The notes under the pieces: model-generated
The model's database searches: none
What the model was told of the DNA's origin: nothing
Seen by the model: only the letters and a program-made list of their open reading frames with translations
Shown here: positions 16,363-25,536 of the stretch, piece after piece
How the letters are laid out: each line of letters opens with the position of its first letter
Position numbering within the stretch: the stretch's first letter is position 1
Made by a program: the position numbers and the translations under genes
NCBI GenBank assembly: GCA_000309945.1
Contig: CM001633.1
Span: 704,723 to 768,722, forward strand
Reading direction: 5' to 3'
Length of the DNA: 64,000 nt
From: Leptolyngbyaceae cyanobacterium JSC-12
GTDB lineage: Bacteria > Cyanobacteriota > Cyanobacteriia > Leptolyngbyales > Leptolyngbyaceae

Positions 16363-17880
16363 ATGTATCAAGGTCAGAGTAAAGTTCTGGAACTTGTTGA
16401 TGTTCCATTTAATCCTAATAGTCGCCCCCGCAACAAGTTAAAACAGCTAGGCGACTACAAGTCCATTGCTGGACACTACAGACGACCGATGGCTCAACGT
16501 CTGTTGGAATTTGAGCAAATTGCTCTGTTTGACACAACAGTTTCGTATGTTCTCTTTATCCTGATTGACACGTTAATTTCTCTACTGGGTCCAATTGAGC
16601 ATCCTGATAAAGAAATTAGGGATTTCCTTAGAGAAAATATTGATGTGCTAGGTGGATTGCCTGGTGCAAAAAATGAAGATGAGGAAAAGTCTAACAGCGA
16701 TTTTAAGTCGAGTCAGATTTATCAAGCGCTTTACCGAGCAATACACTGTTCATTGTGGGCTGGGTTTTCAACCTCAGAAGTTCTTTACACAGTTAATAAA
16801 GGGCGACTTTTTATTGAAGATTTTCTAACCTACCACCCGGCAACAATCATAGTGAGACCGAATAAAAAAGGTAGGTTAACAGAGGGAGAACCTACTCATG
16901 AACACCGTCCGTCTGGAATATACCAGCAGACTGGACTGTTAAATTACGCTTCCCCCGGTGAGACGCAGTTACCGTTATGGAAAACTGTTCATCTTCCCAG
17001 ACTTTCTTTTTATGGAAACTACTACGGCACTTCCGCAATTGAACCTATTTATAAGTGGCATCTATTAAAAGAAGCTTTCATAGACATGCAAGCGATCGCA
17101 TTAGATCGTAGCGGAACTCCAATTGTTGCCATAACGATTCCAGTGTACAACACCAATCAGACAGAAGTTGACCCAGTTACAGGAGAAGAACGTCAACTTA
17201 CAACTCAAGAGATTTTAGAGCGGCAGACTCAAACTCAAAACTTCGGTGGAGGTGGAAACCTATTACTTTTGCCTCAGTTTGATGAAAAGTTACCTCCTAA
17301 AGCCCAAGTACTAACATCAGGCTCAAACGTCGGTGAATCTTTCGAAATTGGGATTGATCGATGTGACAGAGAACTTGCAAAAGGATTGTGGGTACCTTTT
17401 GTGTTATTTCCCTTTGGCAATAGGGTTGAAGGAATGTCTGATACTTATCGGGCAATGGAACTCTTTAACCGCATAATAGTTAATCTTCACAGGCAGTTTA
17501 TCCACCCATTAGTCTCACAAAGTTTTCATCAATGTGTAAAGCAGAATTTTAGTAGAGAATCCGCAAACATTGCCCCTTGGTTTCCAATACGGCAAACCAC
17601 CCGACCAGAAGACCGTGTGGCATTGATGCAAATGATTTCAGGTTTAACTGACCGTGGTTACTTTAATCCTCTTAACGACCAAGATTGGCTAATGGTGCGT
17701 GAGATGGTAGATGCAATATCTCGTGCGCCAAATGATGTTGACCGCAAATTTATTAATGACATGATTATTGTGCCTAAGCAACCTGCACCGGGCGGTTCCT
17801 CTAAAGGTTCAGTTAGAGGTAAAGGTGTAGGAGCCGGAAGACCAACGGGAACTTCAGCTCCTAAATCCAATAAGAGTTAA
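16363..17880 (+). CDS. Portal protein, Mu gp29-like
   Basis: Forms the dodecameric ring at one capsid vertex through which DNA enters and leaves. At 505 aa it has the Mu-type portal signature: LPRLSFYGNYYGTSAIEPIYKW (about 209-230), a wing region with DRSGTPIVAITIPVY, a Gly-rich NFGGGGNLLLLPQFDE, then ECDRE-like FEIGIDRCDRELAKG and the long C-terminal helix region MELFNRIIVNLHRQFIHPL. The C-terminus is Gly/Ser/Pro-rich and likely disordered. It precedes a gpI-like protease and the capsid gene in the standard Mu-like order. Its last 4 bases overlap the end of the convergent SWIM gene. Confidence 0.8.
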   Translation: MYQGQSKVLELVDVPFNPNSRPRNKLKQLGDYKSIAGHYRRPMAQRLLEFEQIALFDTTVSYVLFILIDTLISLLGPIEHPDKEIRDFLRENIDVLGGLPGAKNEDEEKSNSDFKSSQIYQALYRAIHCSLWAGFSTSEVLYTVNKGRLFIEDFLTYHPATIIVRPNKKGRLTEGEPTHEHRPSGIYQQTGLLNYASPGETQLPLWKTVHLPRLSFYGNYYGTSAIEPIYKWHLLKEAFIDMQAIALDRSGTPIVAITIPVYNTNQTEVDPVTGEERQLTTQEILERQTQTQNFGGGGNLLLLPQFDEKLPPKAQVLTSGSNVGESFEIGIDRCDRELAKGLWVPFVLFPFGNRVEGMSDTYRAMELFNRIIVNLHRQFIHPLVSQSFHQCVKQNFSRESANIAPWFPIRQTTRPEDRVALMQMISGLTDRGYFNPLNDQDWLMVREMVDAISRAPNDVDRKFINDMIIVPKQPAPGGSSKGSVRGKGVGAGRPTGTSAPKSNKS

Positions 17881-18488
17881 ACCATCTTTGCAGTATCTTG
17901 GAAGGCAAGCCGATCACTTAAATAGTAGTCCACTATTTTTAAGTGTATGCACTTAAACCCTGGAACATACTTCCCTACTTCAATAAATTGCTGACAATCA
18001 CAATGATTTGGAGTACATCGTCTTCGTGCCCCAGACGGAGTGTTAATTATGATATGCGACCCAATTAATTCCGTTATAGTGTAGCCTTCATAAACTGCTC
18101 GTGCTACTAAAAGTAAATCGTAGTGCTCTTGAACATTTGCAATCGCCCTTAATTTTTTCTGCTTCTTTTTACCTCTAAACCAGTAGAGGAGTAACCAATC
18201 ATCCCCAGTTTCAATTAAAGATGCTGACTCCATAGCGGTTAAGAAGCTTTCCGCTAAAACAAGTCTTACAAAGCATTCTTCAAAATCTTCTAAGCTCTTT
18301 CCTTTTAAAGACGCAGATATTTGATAGCGTCTTGCATATTCTTTCCAATTGTCTGGTAGTGGCAAGCTTAGTTTTTTACCGTCTTGCAAGATCACTTGCA
18401 TCGTGTCTTGTGTTACTTCGGTTTTTGTAATGGATAAAGAATCCTGTAAATGTTCTAAGACTAAAAGGGTAGCTAACGAGTAATCCAC
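17877..18488 (-). CDS. SWIM-type zinc-finger protein, antisense in the head module
   Basis: 203 aa. The C-terminus carries CDC at residues 163-165 and CIH at 180-182, i.e. CxC(x14)CxH, which matches the SWIM zinc-finger pattern used for DNA or protein binding. The preceding strand-rich RRRCTPNH (from about 155) fits the usual SWIM lead-in. The N-terminal two thirds are helical (LEDFEECFVRLVLAESFLTAM) with a basic patch GKKKQKKLR near 125-133 and no known domain. It is the only minus-strand gene between portal and protease and overlaps the portal stop by 4 bases, as an inserted accessory gene (moron) would. It could be a regulator or a host-interaction protein; no catalytic motif is seen. Confidence 0.7.
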   Translation of the reverse strand: MDYSLATLLVLEHLQDSLSITKTEVTQDTMQVILQDGKKLSLPLPDNWKEYARRYQISASLKGKSLEDFEECFVRLVLAESFLTAMESASLIETGDDWLLLYWFRGKKKQKKLRAIANVQEHYDLLLVARAVYEGYTITELIGSHIIINTPSGARRRCTPNHCDCQQFIEVGKYVPGFKCIHLKIVDYYLSDRLAFQDTAKMV

Positions 18489-18529
18489 GTAACCTTTAAC
18501 TCCGAAGTATTGCTATAACGCCATTAAAA

Positions 18530-18547
18530 TTGAGCAGCCTTGCGCTC
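18530..18547. promoter_or_regulatory. Intergenic element TTGAGC-N8-GCTC
   Basis: Located 62 bases before the protease ATG. It is closely related to the element at 27372: both have TTGA-C, the spacer core CCTTGC and an inverted arm. Likely a shared promoter, operator or 5'-leader hairpin of late transcripts; a new plus-strand start is needed here because the minus-strand SWIM gene interrupts the block. Confidence 0.35.
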
Positions 18548-18591
18548 TTGATTTCCCTAAAGTGTTAGAGAGAAATAAATCTCCCTAACTT

Positions 18592-20370
18592 ATGATTTCT
18601 GACAGCCAGCTGATTGCTGACTTGGTGATGAATAGTGTTAATGTCAAGCCTGACCTTATGGAAATACAGGCTGGACAACCTGTAAACCAAGTTGTTAATC
18701 AAACACCACAACCACAATCTTTGTCTCTGCCGGATGAAGTACTTACTGTAGCATCTACAGATAAGCTAAATAGTACTATAAATGTTGACGCTCAAACACA
18801 TCTAAGTCACGAATCTGATTCGGAAAAATTATCTATTTCGATTGGTGGTCATTGGTCGGATAGTAACAGCCAGTTAGCAGGCAACTTTCCGTTTTCTAAA
18901 ATGTGGAGAGCTGCAAGATTTATCTCATGTGTCTTGTCAGAAGCGTCTGATTCTAAGTACCACCGTCTTTCTCTTGCTCTAAATTCCAGCGATGATAGTT
19001 CAGACTCAGACTGGGTTGTAACAGCTAATTTCAAGTATGAGTCGGAAGTTTCAGATACAGAGCTTTTGTTAGCTCACTATGCTAGCTATATTCATTTAAG
19101 AATCGGAGCTTTGCCTAGTTACTACGACGAGTACTACGCAAATCCTACTTCTCAGAATCAAGATGAACTTAATAAGTTAGCTGAATCTCTTCGATCCGAT
19201 GCTATTAAACTGACTCAAAAAACTGAAGATGAGAGTTTCACCTGGGTTCAGAAATTAGCCGGACAACCTTTGGGCGTAGACTCTTCCAAACGACTTATTA
19301 AGGTTCCATTCTGTGTTCTCGGCTCTTGGAGCCATCCGGTTTATGAAACGGTTAGTTTCACACAGAATGACTTTGACAACATGAAGCAAAACTTTGCCAA
19401 TGGTGAAGTTGGGTTTGAACCCCCCTTATTTCTAGGTCATCCGATTGATACGGATACTATGGAGGGTCATGCTGCAGAAGCCTTCTTACAAGAAATTGTT
19501 CAGGAAGGGAACGTACTTAGCGGCATCTTCGAGACGGTTTCTGACGAAACATATGCAGCGGTAGCGTTAGGGCGCTACCGCTATAGCAGTGGTGAGTTCA
19601 TAAGAAATTGGCAGTCAAAGAGTAACGGTAAATCTGTTGGTACTGTGCTGATTGGAGTAGCACTAACAAATAGACCATTCTTGCCAAATTTGCCTCGCGT
19701 GAGTGCCCTGTCTGCTCCTTTGGAGTCTAGGGTGTCTCTAACTTTTCAACTTACAAACCCAGATTTAGTCCAACATATGACTACCCAAACTTCTCCTGAA
19801 AAGCAACAGGAGCAGACATCTGTTGCTGCTTCACAACCCGTTCAATCGCCTTCACCAACACAAACACAGGACTTGTCAATGACAACAGAACTTGAACAGT
19901 TCAAGAACTTAGTAAACCAACAGTTTACAGATCTTAAACAGTCTTACACACAACAGTTTGAAGCTCAAAAGCAGGAATTGGCGGCAGCTATTGCTCGTCT
20001 TACAACTGCAGAAGCCGAAAAGCAAGATTTAGCTACACGTCTTGCTGCAGCTGAAGAAAAGTTAAAAGCAACAGAAGTAAACGCCAAACTTGCTGAGCTT
20101 GAAGCTTTGACCTTACCTGTTGAAGTGAAAGAGAAGTATAGCGAACTCATCAAGAACGGAACCCTTGGTGAGCAAGAGTCTGTTGTGATGGAAACGCTCA
20201 AACAGATGAGCCTTACTCGTGTGCAAGAAGCGACTACTCAACACGGGACTGTCACTGCAACACAAGCACTCAATGATCCAAACGTTCAAGACCCTTATGC
20301 CTCAGTAATTGAGCGTAACCAACAGCTTGCAAAAGCCAAAGAAAAAGCGTTGATGTCTTTGCTTAGCTAA
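18592..20370 (+). CDS. Prohead protease/scaffold, Mu gpI-like
   Basis: Cleaves scaffold and itself during head maturation. Residues about 235-375 match the Mu gpI pattern: a strand-rich start, EPPLFLGHPIDTDTMEGHAA (about 280-299), the GNVLSGIFE hairpin, GRYRYSSGEFI (about 329-339) and the closing GVALTNRPFLPNLP. The C-terminal third is a coiled-coil scaffold (FEAQKQELAAAIARLTTAEA onward). In-frame ATGs at 19777 (residue 396) and 19879 (residue 430) could give a separate scaffold, as Mu makes gpZ from inside gene I, though neither has a clear ribosome-binding site. An extra N-terminal region of about 210 residues, Ser/Asp-rich, is longer than in Mu and of unknown role. Confidence 0.8.
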   Translation: MISDSQLIADLVMNSVNVKPDLMEIQAGQPVNQVVNQTPQPQSLSLPDEVLTVASTDKLNSTINVDAQTHLSHESDSEKLSISIGGHWSDSNSQLAGNFPFSKMWRAARFISCVLSEASDSKYHRLSLALNSSDDSSDSDWVVTANFKYESEVSDTELLLAHYASYIHLRIGALPSYYDEYYANPTSQNQDELNKLAESLRSDAIKLTQKTEDESFTWVQKLAGQPLGVDSSKRLIKVPFCVLGSWSHPVYETVSFTQNDFDNMKQNFANGEVGFEPPLFLGHPIDTDTMEGHAAEAFLQEIVQEGNVLSGIFETVSDETYAAVALGRYRYSSGEFIRNWQSKSNGKSVGTVLIGVALTNRPFLPNLPRVSALSAPLESRVSLTFQLTNPDLVQHMTTQTSPEKQQEQTSVAASQPVQSPSPTQTQDLSMTTELEQFKNLVNQQFTDLKQSYTQQFEAQKQELAAAIARLTTAEAEKQDLATRLAAAEEKLKATEVNAKLAELEALTLPVEVKEKYSELIKNGTLGEQESVVMETLKQMSLTRVQEATTQHGTVTATQALNDPNVQDPYASVIERNQQLAKAKEKALMSLLS

Positions 20371-20422
20371 TTTTTTTAATTCCGTAACCGTTCCCAGCGT
20401 ACTAATTCCTGACTGATAAATT

Positions 20423-21733
20423 ATGGTAACAACTATTCAGCCGACGACAACTCCCTATGAATATGTGGGTGATGTGCCTGCACTAGGGTCTTTGCAGCTA
20501 ACTCGTTTAGCTAAATCATTTGAAGAAATAGACTCCCAAGGATTAGAAGATCTTTTTCCAACCGTTCAGTCTGAAGAGCGTACTGTCGTTATTGAGACGA
20601 TGCGTGAAGGTTTAGGAATTATGCCTATCGTTCAGATGGGTGTTCCTGCCGGAAACTTCCTAGAACCTGAGCGTGTAGAAAGACGTTACGTTCAACCCGT
20701 ATTTTTGCGGGAAGACGATTTCGTTGACCAGGCGTTGATTAACCAACTTCGTAAGGTTGGAACTCTCAATGAAAAAGATCCTCCTTTACAGATTATTCAG
20801 CGTCGTGTTCAGCGACTAGTTAATCGCCACAACCGGACTCGAAATTTGCTGCAAGCAATGTGCTTACAGGGAGGTATTAACTACACGGACCCTCGCACAA
20901 AAGCCACAATTAACGTTAGTACTCAAATTCCCACGCACAACTACTTCCGATACGACGGGTGGGATGCAACTCTAGCTTCTGGTGCTGCGATTGGCACTAC
21001 TGGCTACGTTGCAGCTAAAAACTTGACGAACAACAAAGGACGTAAGGAAGCATTACTGTTTACAGATAAATCTGGTCGGGCGGGTGTTCCCTGGTCCCAC
21101 CCACAAGCAGATCTAGTCCGGTGCTTACGTTTTCTACGACAGTATTGCTACAACAGCAACAAAGTGTTGCTCACGGACATGGTTATGTCCCGTGATTTGT
21201 ACACTGTCATTCAAGAGAACGAAATCATTCAAGCTCAGATGGGTAGCGTCGGAGTCATAACGGTTCCAGGTGGAACAAACGGGGCAGTTAATGAAATTGC
21301 AGCAGCTTCGTCTCGTGTAACACCTCCAAGTATCCGCTTTGACAGTGCTGGAGATGTTCAGTCGATTGCAGGGTTGAACATTCGTCTGATCGACTCAATG
21401 TATCGAGATCCTGTCGATAATGTCATTAAAAAGATGTGGCCATCTAACTTGGTGGCTGTGATTGCTAGATCACATCATCAAGACCGTAGTGCATCTCTTG
21501 GTCAGACAATGGAACCAGTTGGAGAATCTCCAGATGGAACTGCAGGTCTGTGGATGCGTACTGGTCCTGACCAAATGCCACCTGCTGTACCTGGTAGAGC
21601 AATGCAGCTTGGCAACTGCTTCCTCCCATACGTAACTTATCCTCAGTGGATTATGTTACTGACCGTTGCCGATACCGGAATGATCGATGAAACTCTCATC
21701 TTGCGTTCTGACCTTGAATACGGCACGTTCTAG
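20423..21733 (+). CDS. Major capsid protein
   Basis: Main shell protein, expected HK97 fold. Assigned from position right after the protease/scaffold gene, length (436 aa), and composition: an N-terminal arm, VERRYVQPVFLREDDFVDQALIN (about 92-114) resembling the E-loop entry of lambda E-type capsid proteins, an arginine-rich spine helix (IQRRVQRLVNRHNRTRNLL) and a P-domain-like C-terminus with NLVAVIARSHHQDRSA and GRAMQLGNCFLPYVTYP. I cannot place it in a named family with certainty. No cleavage site is obvious. Start ATG is 52 bases after the protease stop without a strong ribosome-binding site. Confidence 0.78.
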   Translation: MVTTIQPTTTPYEYVGDVPALGSLQLTRLAKSFEEIDSQGLEDLFPTVQSEERTVVIETMREGLGIMPIVQMGVPAGNFLEPERVERRYVQPVFLREDDFVDQALINQLRKVGTLNEKDPPLQIIQRRVQRLVNRHNRTRNLLQAMCLQGGINYTDPRTKATINVSTQIPTHNYFRYDGWDATLASGAAIGTTGYVAAKNLTNNKGRKEALLFTDKSGRAGVPWSHPQADLVRCLRFLRQYCYNSNKVLLTDMVMSRDLYTVIQENEIIQAQMGSVGVITVPGGTNGAVNEIAAASSRVTPPSIRFDSAGDVQSIAGLNIRLIDSMYRDPVDNVIKKMWPSNLVAVIARSHHQDRSASLGQTMEPVGESPDGTAGLWMRTGPDQMPPAVPGRAMQLGNCFLPYVTYPQWIMLLTVADTGMIDETLILRSDLEYGTF

Positions 21734-21768
21734 TTTTAATAAGCATTTGGAAATTTAGGAGATTATTA

Positions 21769-22470
21769 ATGAGTGCCACATCAGGACAACGGTTTGATTA
21801 TCAGGCATACACTGAGGGTCAGCGTGGTGGTCTGAGTCTTTATCCGTACTGCGGAATTATTAACGGTTTACAAGTCAGTACCGTTGCTATCGCAGGTACA
21901 GGCAACGTGAACTTGACAATGAACGTGTCAGCGGGTGCTGCAAGACTTGATGGACAATACTGTTCACTAGCTGCTGGAATTACGACTTTGGTTCTTCCAG
22001 TAGGATTAGACTTAAACGTAGGCGACTACACATTTAATGTTTGGCTGAACGCAAGACGCCTGGTTCCTGCACAAGCTTCTGCGCCAGGTGCGCCTGCTAC
22101 AAATGATAAATACATCAAGGTAGTAGATAAAGGGTCATATCTAGAGGTAGATGATATTCTCTACTACACTGGAAGTGTGTGGGCTAAATATAACGCTATA
22201 TCAGGACCCCCTGCATTGCAAGGACATAACAACCTTCCTCTTAACGAGGTCAATGCGACCATCCACAACGCAACATCCAGTAACCAATCTTTTGCACTCA
22301 CAGCAGAAAAGCCTGTTTACCACAAGACAAATTATCCTGTGGGTTTATCATCACCTGGAGCCGCTTACTTAAGACAGCCAGCAGCCATAAAAATTGCGAC
22401 AATTAATATCGCTAACGGCGGTACTATCACGTCTACCATTTATGGTGATGAAGTTCGCATTCCAATTTAG
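21769..22470 (+). CDS. Probable head decoration or minor virion protein, 233 aa
   Basis: Starts with a strong ribosome-binding site (TAGGAGA before the ATG), suggesting high expression. It is beta-rich and Ala/Gly/Thr-rich with no charged clusters (VSTVAIAGTGNVNLTMNVSA, QYCSLAAGITTLVLPVGLDL), like capsid-decorating or fibre-type proteins. It directly follows the major capsid gene. The end (ATINIANGGTITSTIYGDEV) looks like a beta-sandwich edge. No family recognised; decoration protein is the best guess from position and expression signal. Confidence 0.6.
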   Translation: MSATSGQRFDYQAYTEGQRGGLSLYPYCGIINGLQVSTVAIAGTGNVNLTMNVSAGAARLDGQYCSLAAGITTLVLPVGLDLNVGDYTFNVWLNARRLVPAQASAPGAPATNDKYIKVVDKGSYLEVDDILYYTGSVWAKYNAISGPPALQGHNNLPLNEVNATIHNATSSNQSFALTAEKPVYHKTNYPVGLSSPGAAYLRQPAAIKIATINIANGGTITSTIYGDEVRIPI

Positions 22471-22490
22471 TAAGTTAATAAGTAACCACT

Positions 22491-22991
22491 ATGACCACAT
22501 ATAGATTTTTAGTTAAAACACAAACGTCTGTTATTGTAAACGGTCAGCGTCGAACGTTTAACTCAGTCGGAGAAGTTGCAGAGTTTCCTGAAGACATTGG
22601 GCGTTTAATTCAACAACGACAAGTCTCTGGTAGTGAACACCTTGATTTTATTGGGTTTCACCCACCAGATGATTCAGTTATTCCTCTATCGGCTCCAACT
22701 ACTCCTACTACTGATGAATTAAATGTCAACGAGGAAGAGGAGGAAGAGAAAAACATTGAAGAAGAGGAGCAAAGTCTAGATGCTGACGAAGATAAATCAT
22801 CTGGATCAGATGATCAGACTATCATAATTCCTTTAGATGCCAATGCTCATTGGAGTACTGTTCGTTCCTTCGTTTTAGACATGGAACAAGAGGAACAGTA
22901 TGAGATGATTGCAGCAGTTAAAGCCGCATATGACTATCCAAAGGTTAAAGAAGAGTGCGATCGTATCTTGAAGAAAGCTGGTCGTATTTAA
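22491..22991 (+). CDS. Acidic small head-module protein, 166 aa
   Basis: Unrecognised. Three parts are visible: an N-terminal beta-rich domain (YRFLVKTQTSVIVNG), a central disordered acidic stretch with runs of Glu (about 80-108), and a C-terminal helical domain (HWSTVRSFVLDMEQEEQYEM ... ECDRILKKAG). Small proteins with this two-domain layout sit between capsid and head-completion genes in Mu-like phages, but I see no diagnostic motif. It is followed by a terminator hairpin. Confidence 0.6.
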   Translation: MTTYRFLVKTQTSVIVNGQRRTFNSVGEVAEFPEDIGRLIQQRQVSGSEHLDFIGFHPPDDSVIPLSAPTTPTTDELNVNEEEEEEKNIEEEEQSLDADEDKSSGSDDQTIIIPLDANAHWSTVRSFVLDMEQEEQYEMIAAVKAAYDYPKVKEECDRILKKAGRI

Positions 22992-23009
22992 CATACTCGT
23001 ACTTCAGCG

Positions 23010-23040
23010 ACCGACTAAGCTTAAATTTGGTCGGTTTTTT
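23010..23040 (+). terminator. Terminator or attenuator directly before the next start
   Basis: Stem ACCGAC / GTCGGT (6 bp, extendable by a G-T pair) with a 14-base loop, then six T. It ends 2 bases before the ATG at 23043, leaving no room for a ribosome-binding site, so it probably reduces or regulates read-through from the head module into the neck genes. Confidence 0.65.
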
Positions 23041-23042
23041 AA

Positions 23043-24656
23043 ATGGATTTTACTGACAGATTTATTATTGCAACACCTGCTCTTTCTGGCGTGGACTTAG
23101 AAACACTAACAGATGAACAGCTGGAAACACTTTCTCCGCCTGTCAAAGATTTTTCTAGGATGGTGCGGGAGTACTCTGCACTGCTTTCTAGAAAAGGTTC
23201 TAAAAGTATCTATTTAATATGCACAGAGCAGGTAGACCCACGAATTGCTCTGGTTTTAGCTGGTGCAAGAGATAAAGTAGGTGTCAGATTGTTTCCAGAC
23301 TTAAACTCTGTTAAACAAGTAATGTTTGGGAAAACGGACCCTTCTGAATCGGCATTTGTCAATGCTGAACGTAACATGTTTACACAAGGGGTTCGGCGTA
23401 TTGCGGCTGCTCTAACGGCTGCTTTATTAATTGGACAACTTGCTCAAATCGAAGAGCAAGCAAAACATTCTGAGTTTTTAGAAAAATCAGCCTTAGCTGA
23501 CCTTCAACGACTTCTAGAAGTCCCGGACATTGCTGTTGCTACAGCACAAAAACTAGAAGGTGAAGGAGAAGTCAAGTCTTTTTTCTTTCAGCCATTTTCT
23601 TTGGAGTTAGGTTCTAGAATTCTTCGAGCAGAATTCTTCATGCCATCGACAACTACATCGACTTGGCAGATAGTTAACAACTATACGGGTAAATTTACTA
23701 CTGCAAGAATCGTTGCAGATCTAGCTGATGCGATTAACTCTTACACTCTCACCCAACAAACGAGCAATATCATCGCAGCTCCTATCCTTGGTGACGAAAG
23801 TACACTCTACAAAATTGAATTTAAGGCGAGACACCGAGATGCCTCTATCGCCTGTGAAGTCATTACGGCAAGGTTTACATTTACCGACAATCCCAATGAA
23901 CCTCTCCCATTCAAATGGGGAGTTAGTCCAGCCGGATTAAACGACCAGTTTATCAACTCGTTACTTTTAGCTGTTCAACAAGGAAAAGCATCGGTTGTTG
24001 GTGTCACTGCAGCAGATAGAGAGCGTGGCGAACCAACTGTTTTGTACTTCAAACGAGCACCTAAAAACTCTAACGGAGATATTCTGGACTATGAAGGGGA
24101 CGTAATTTCTTCCTCTATTTGGGGTGCTCAAGGTAATCTTACATTCCGAGTCTCACCCATGATGGATGAGAATGTAACTCTGCCTGTGCCTTACCTGACA
24201 AATGTTGATGCTATTCAACAAACAAAGTTAGATGCTATGCGTCCAAATCAGGTGGCAGAGCTGTTATTAAATCAGTTATTTCAGATTAAAGGGGACACGT
24301 TGGCGTTAGGGGCGTTGATAAGAAATGACTATCCAGACAATATCAACGCGCTAGTTGCCTTAGAATTAATACCTTTCTCAGTGACCAATCCAGAAGCCTG
24401 GTTAATTTTAGATTTAATTGATATTCCACAGGATATTTTGGTTGCTGTAGGAAATCTACAAGCACCGTTAACACCCTTTAGTTCTAAACCTCGTTCTGTT
24501 CGCGTGGAGTCCAAATTTTACGCTGCGCTTGCTCAAAATATTCGGACTACGAATCAACAAGTAACTGCAGTTCCTAAAGTGGTTAAGTCTCCTATTTCTG
24601 ACAGGTTGCAAGCAGTTAGAGATGACTCCACTTATAGAGTCTTACGCAGACTATGA
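23043..24656 (+). CDS. Hypothetical neck/tail protein, 537 aa
   Basis: I cannot name this family. The N-terminal half is helical with an Ala-rich segment (RIAAALTAALLIGQLAQIEEQ near 119-139); the C-terminal half is beta-rich (FKWGVSPAGLN, EPTVLYFKRAP, NLTFRVSPMMDENVTLPVP). It lies between head genes and the sheath, where connector, neck and tail-terminator proteins are encoded, and overlaps the next gene by 4 bases (ATGA). Structural role by position; exact role unknown. It has no Shine-Dalgarno because a terminator hairpin ends just before its ATG. Confidence 0.65.
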   Translation: MDFTDRFIIATPALSGVDLETLTDEQLETLSPPVKDFSRMVREYSALLSRKGSKSIYLICTEQVDPRIALVLAGARDKVGVRLFPDLNSVKQVMFGKTDPSESAFVNAERNMFTQGVRRIAAALTAALLIGQLAQIEEQAKHSEFLEKSALADLQRLLEVPDIAVATAQKLEGEGEVKSFFFQPFSLELGSRILRAEFFMPSTTTSTWQIVNNYTGKFTTARIVADLADAINSYTLTQQTSNIIAAPILGDESTLYKIEFKARHRDASIACEVITARFTFTDNPNEPLPFKWGVSPAGLNDQFINSLLLAVQQGKASVVGVTAADRERGEPTVLYFKRAPKNSNGDILDYEGDVISSSIWGAQGNLTFRVSPMMDENVTLPVPYLTNVDAIQQTKLDAMRPNQVAELLLNQLFQIKGDTLALGALIRNDYPDNINALVALELIPFSVTNPEAWLILDLIDIPQDILVAVGNLQAPLTPFSSKPRSVRVESKFYAALAQNIRTTNQQVTAVPKVVKSPISDRLQAVRDDSTYRVLRRL

Positions 24657-25528
24657 CACGTATTTTTCCCACGCCACGACAACTTGTTTTGGGCACGATC
24701 GTTGCCCTAGCAAGTCACCCACGAATACAAAATCCGGGTATATATTACATTGGTAGCAACACGGAAGAAAAGATAGTTTCGTGGAGGTCTTATGGTGGCT
24801 ACGAACTAGAGGAAGAAGGGCTGGTTTGTTCAGTTTATCCAGCATACTCATCGAGAACGACGGCTGGTTCTGCACCCCCATTAGGAAAACAAAAATCTAT
24901 CCAAATAGAACCATACAATTTAGGTTCTAGAATGGATGCTTCTTCGCTAGAACAAGGCACTTACAACTTAATTGTGGAGCTTTCATACCGAGATGCTAAC
25001 TTAGGAGAAATCGTTAAATTAGGCTACGATTTTATTCAATCTACGGATGGAATTCCTCCACTAAATACACCTCACGGCACTAATGTGATGCCGCACGAAG
25101 GAACTTCACTTAATTTAGCTTCAGAAGATTTAACTGCTTTTCAAGCAGAACCGCAAGGGTTGCAACGTCAGTTTCAAACTGTAGAAATTAAAGTCAGTCC
25201 GGCAGAAGAGTTGCTAAGAGAGTACACAGAATTATTACGTTTGGTGTTAAACGATATACCACATATTCGCCCTTACACAATTCGCTCTTCGAGAGTCGTA
25301 ACTATTGATTTTCCTACATCTGCTTGGACAAGAGAATCTGAAGATCTTTTGTTCCACACAGCGTATATTCATTGGGAACTAACTTTGTATCCTCCCGGAA
25401 GCTGGAAGGATGTTTACTTTATGCCTGTGACTTCGATTTCTGCAACAGCTCAATCGGAGCAGCAGCAAATATTATCTCCTTACTATTACGTTCAATTAGG
25501 GGATGGGACTAATCTAAGAATTCTTTGA
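24653..25528 (+). CDS. Hypothetical neck or tail-completion protein, 291 aa
   Basis: Unrecognised. It opens TRIFPTPRQLVLGTIVALAS, with beta-rich segments (QGTYNLIVELSYRDANLG) and a helix EELLREYTELLRLVLNDIP near 200-218. The combination of a strand-rich body and one amphipathic helix, next to neck genes, suits a tail-terminator or connector protein but is not diagnostic. Start overlaps the preceding stop by 4 bases, so translation is coupled. Confidence 0.6.
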   Translation: MTRIFPTPRQLVLGTIVALASHPRIQNPGIYYIGSNTEEKIVSWRSYGGYELEEEGLVCSVYPAYSSRTTAGSAPPLGKQKSIQIEPYNLGSRMDASSLEQGTYNLIVELSYRDANLGEIVKLGYDFIQSTDGIPPLNTPHGTNVMPHEGTSLNLASEDLTAFQAEPQGLQRQFQTVEIKVSPAEELLREYTELLRLVLNDIPHIRPYTIRSSRVVTIDFPTSAWTRESEDLLFHTAYIHWELTLYPPGSWKDVYFMPVTSISATAQSEQQQILSPYYYVQLGDGTNLRIL

Positions 25529-25536
25529 GGTCTAAA

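Noticed and set aside
25525-25536. TTG start for the fibre gene
   Set aside because: The ATG at 25537 has GAGG at proper spacing; the TTG has none.
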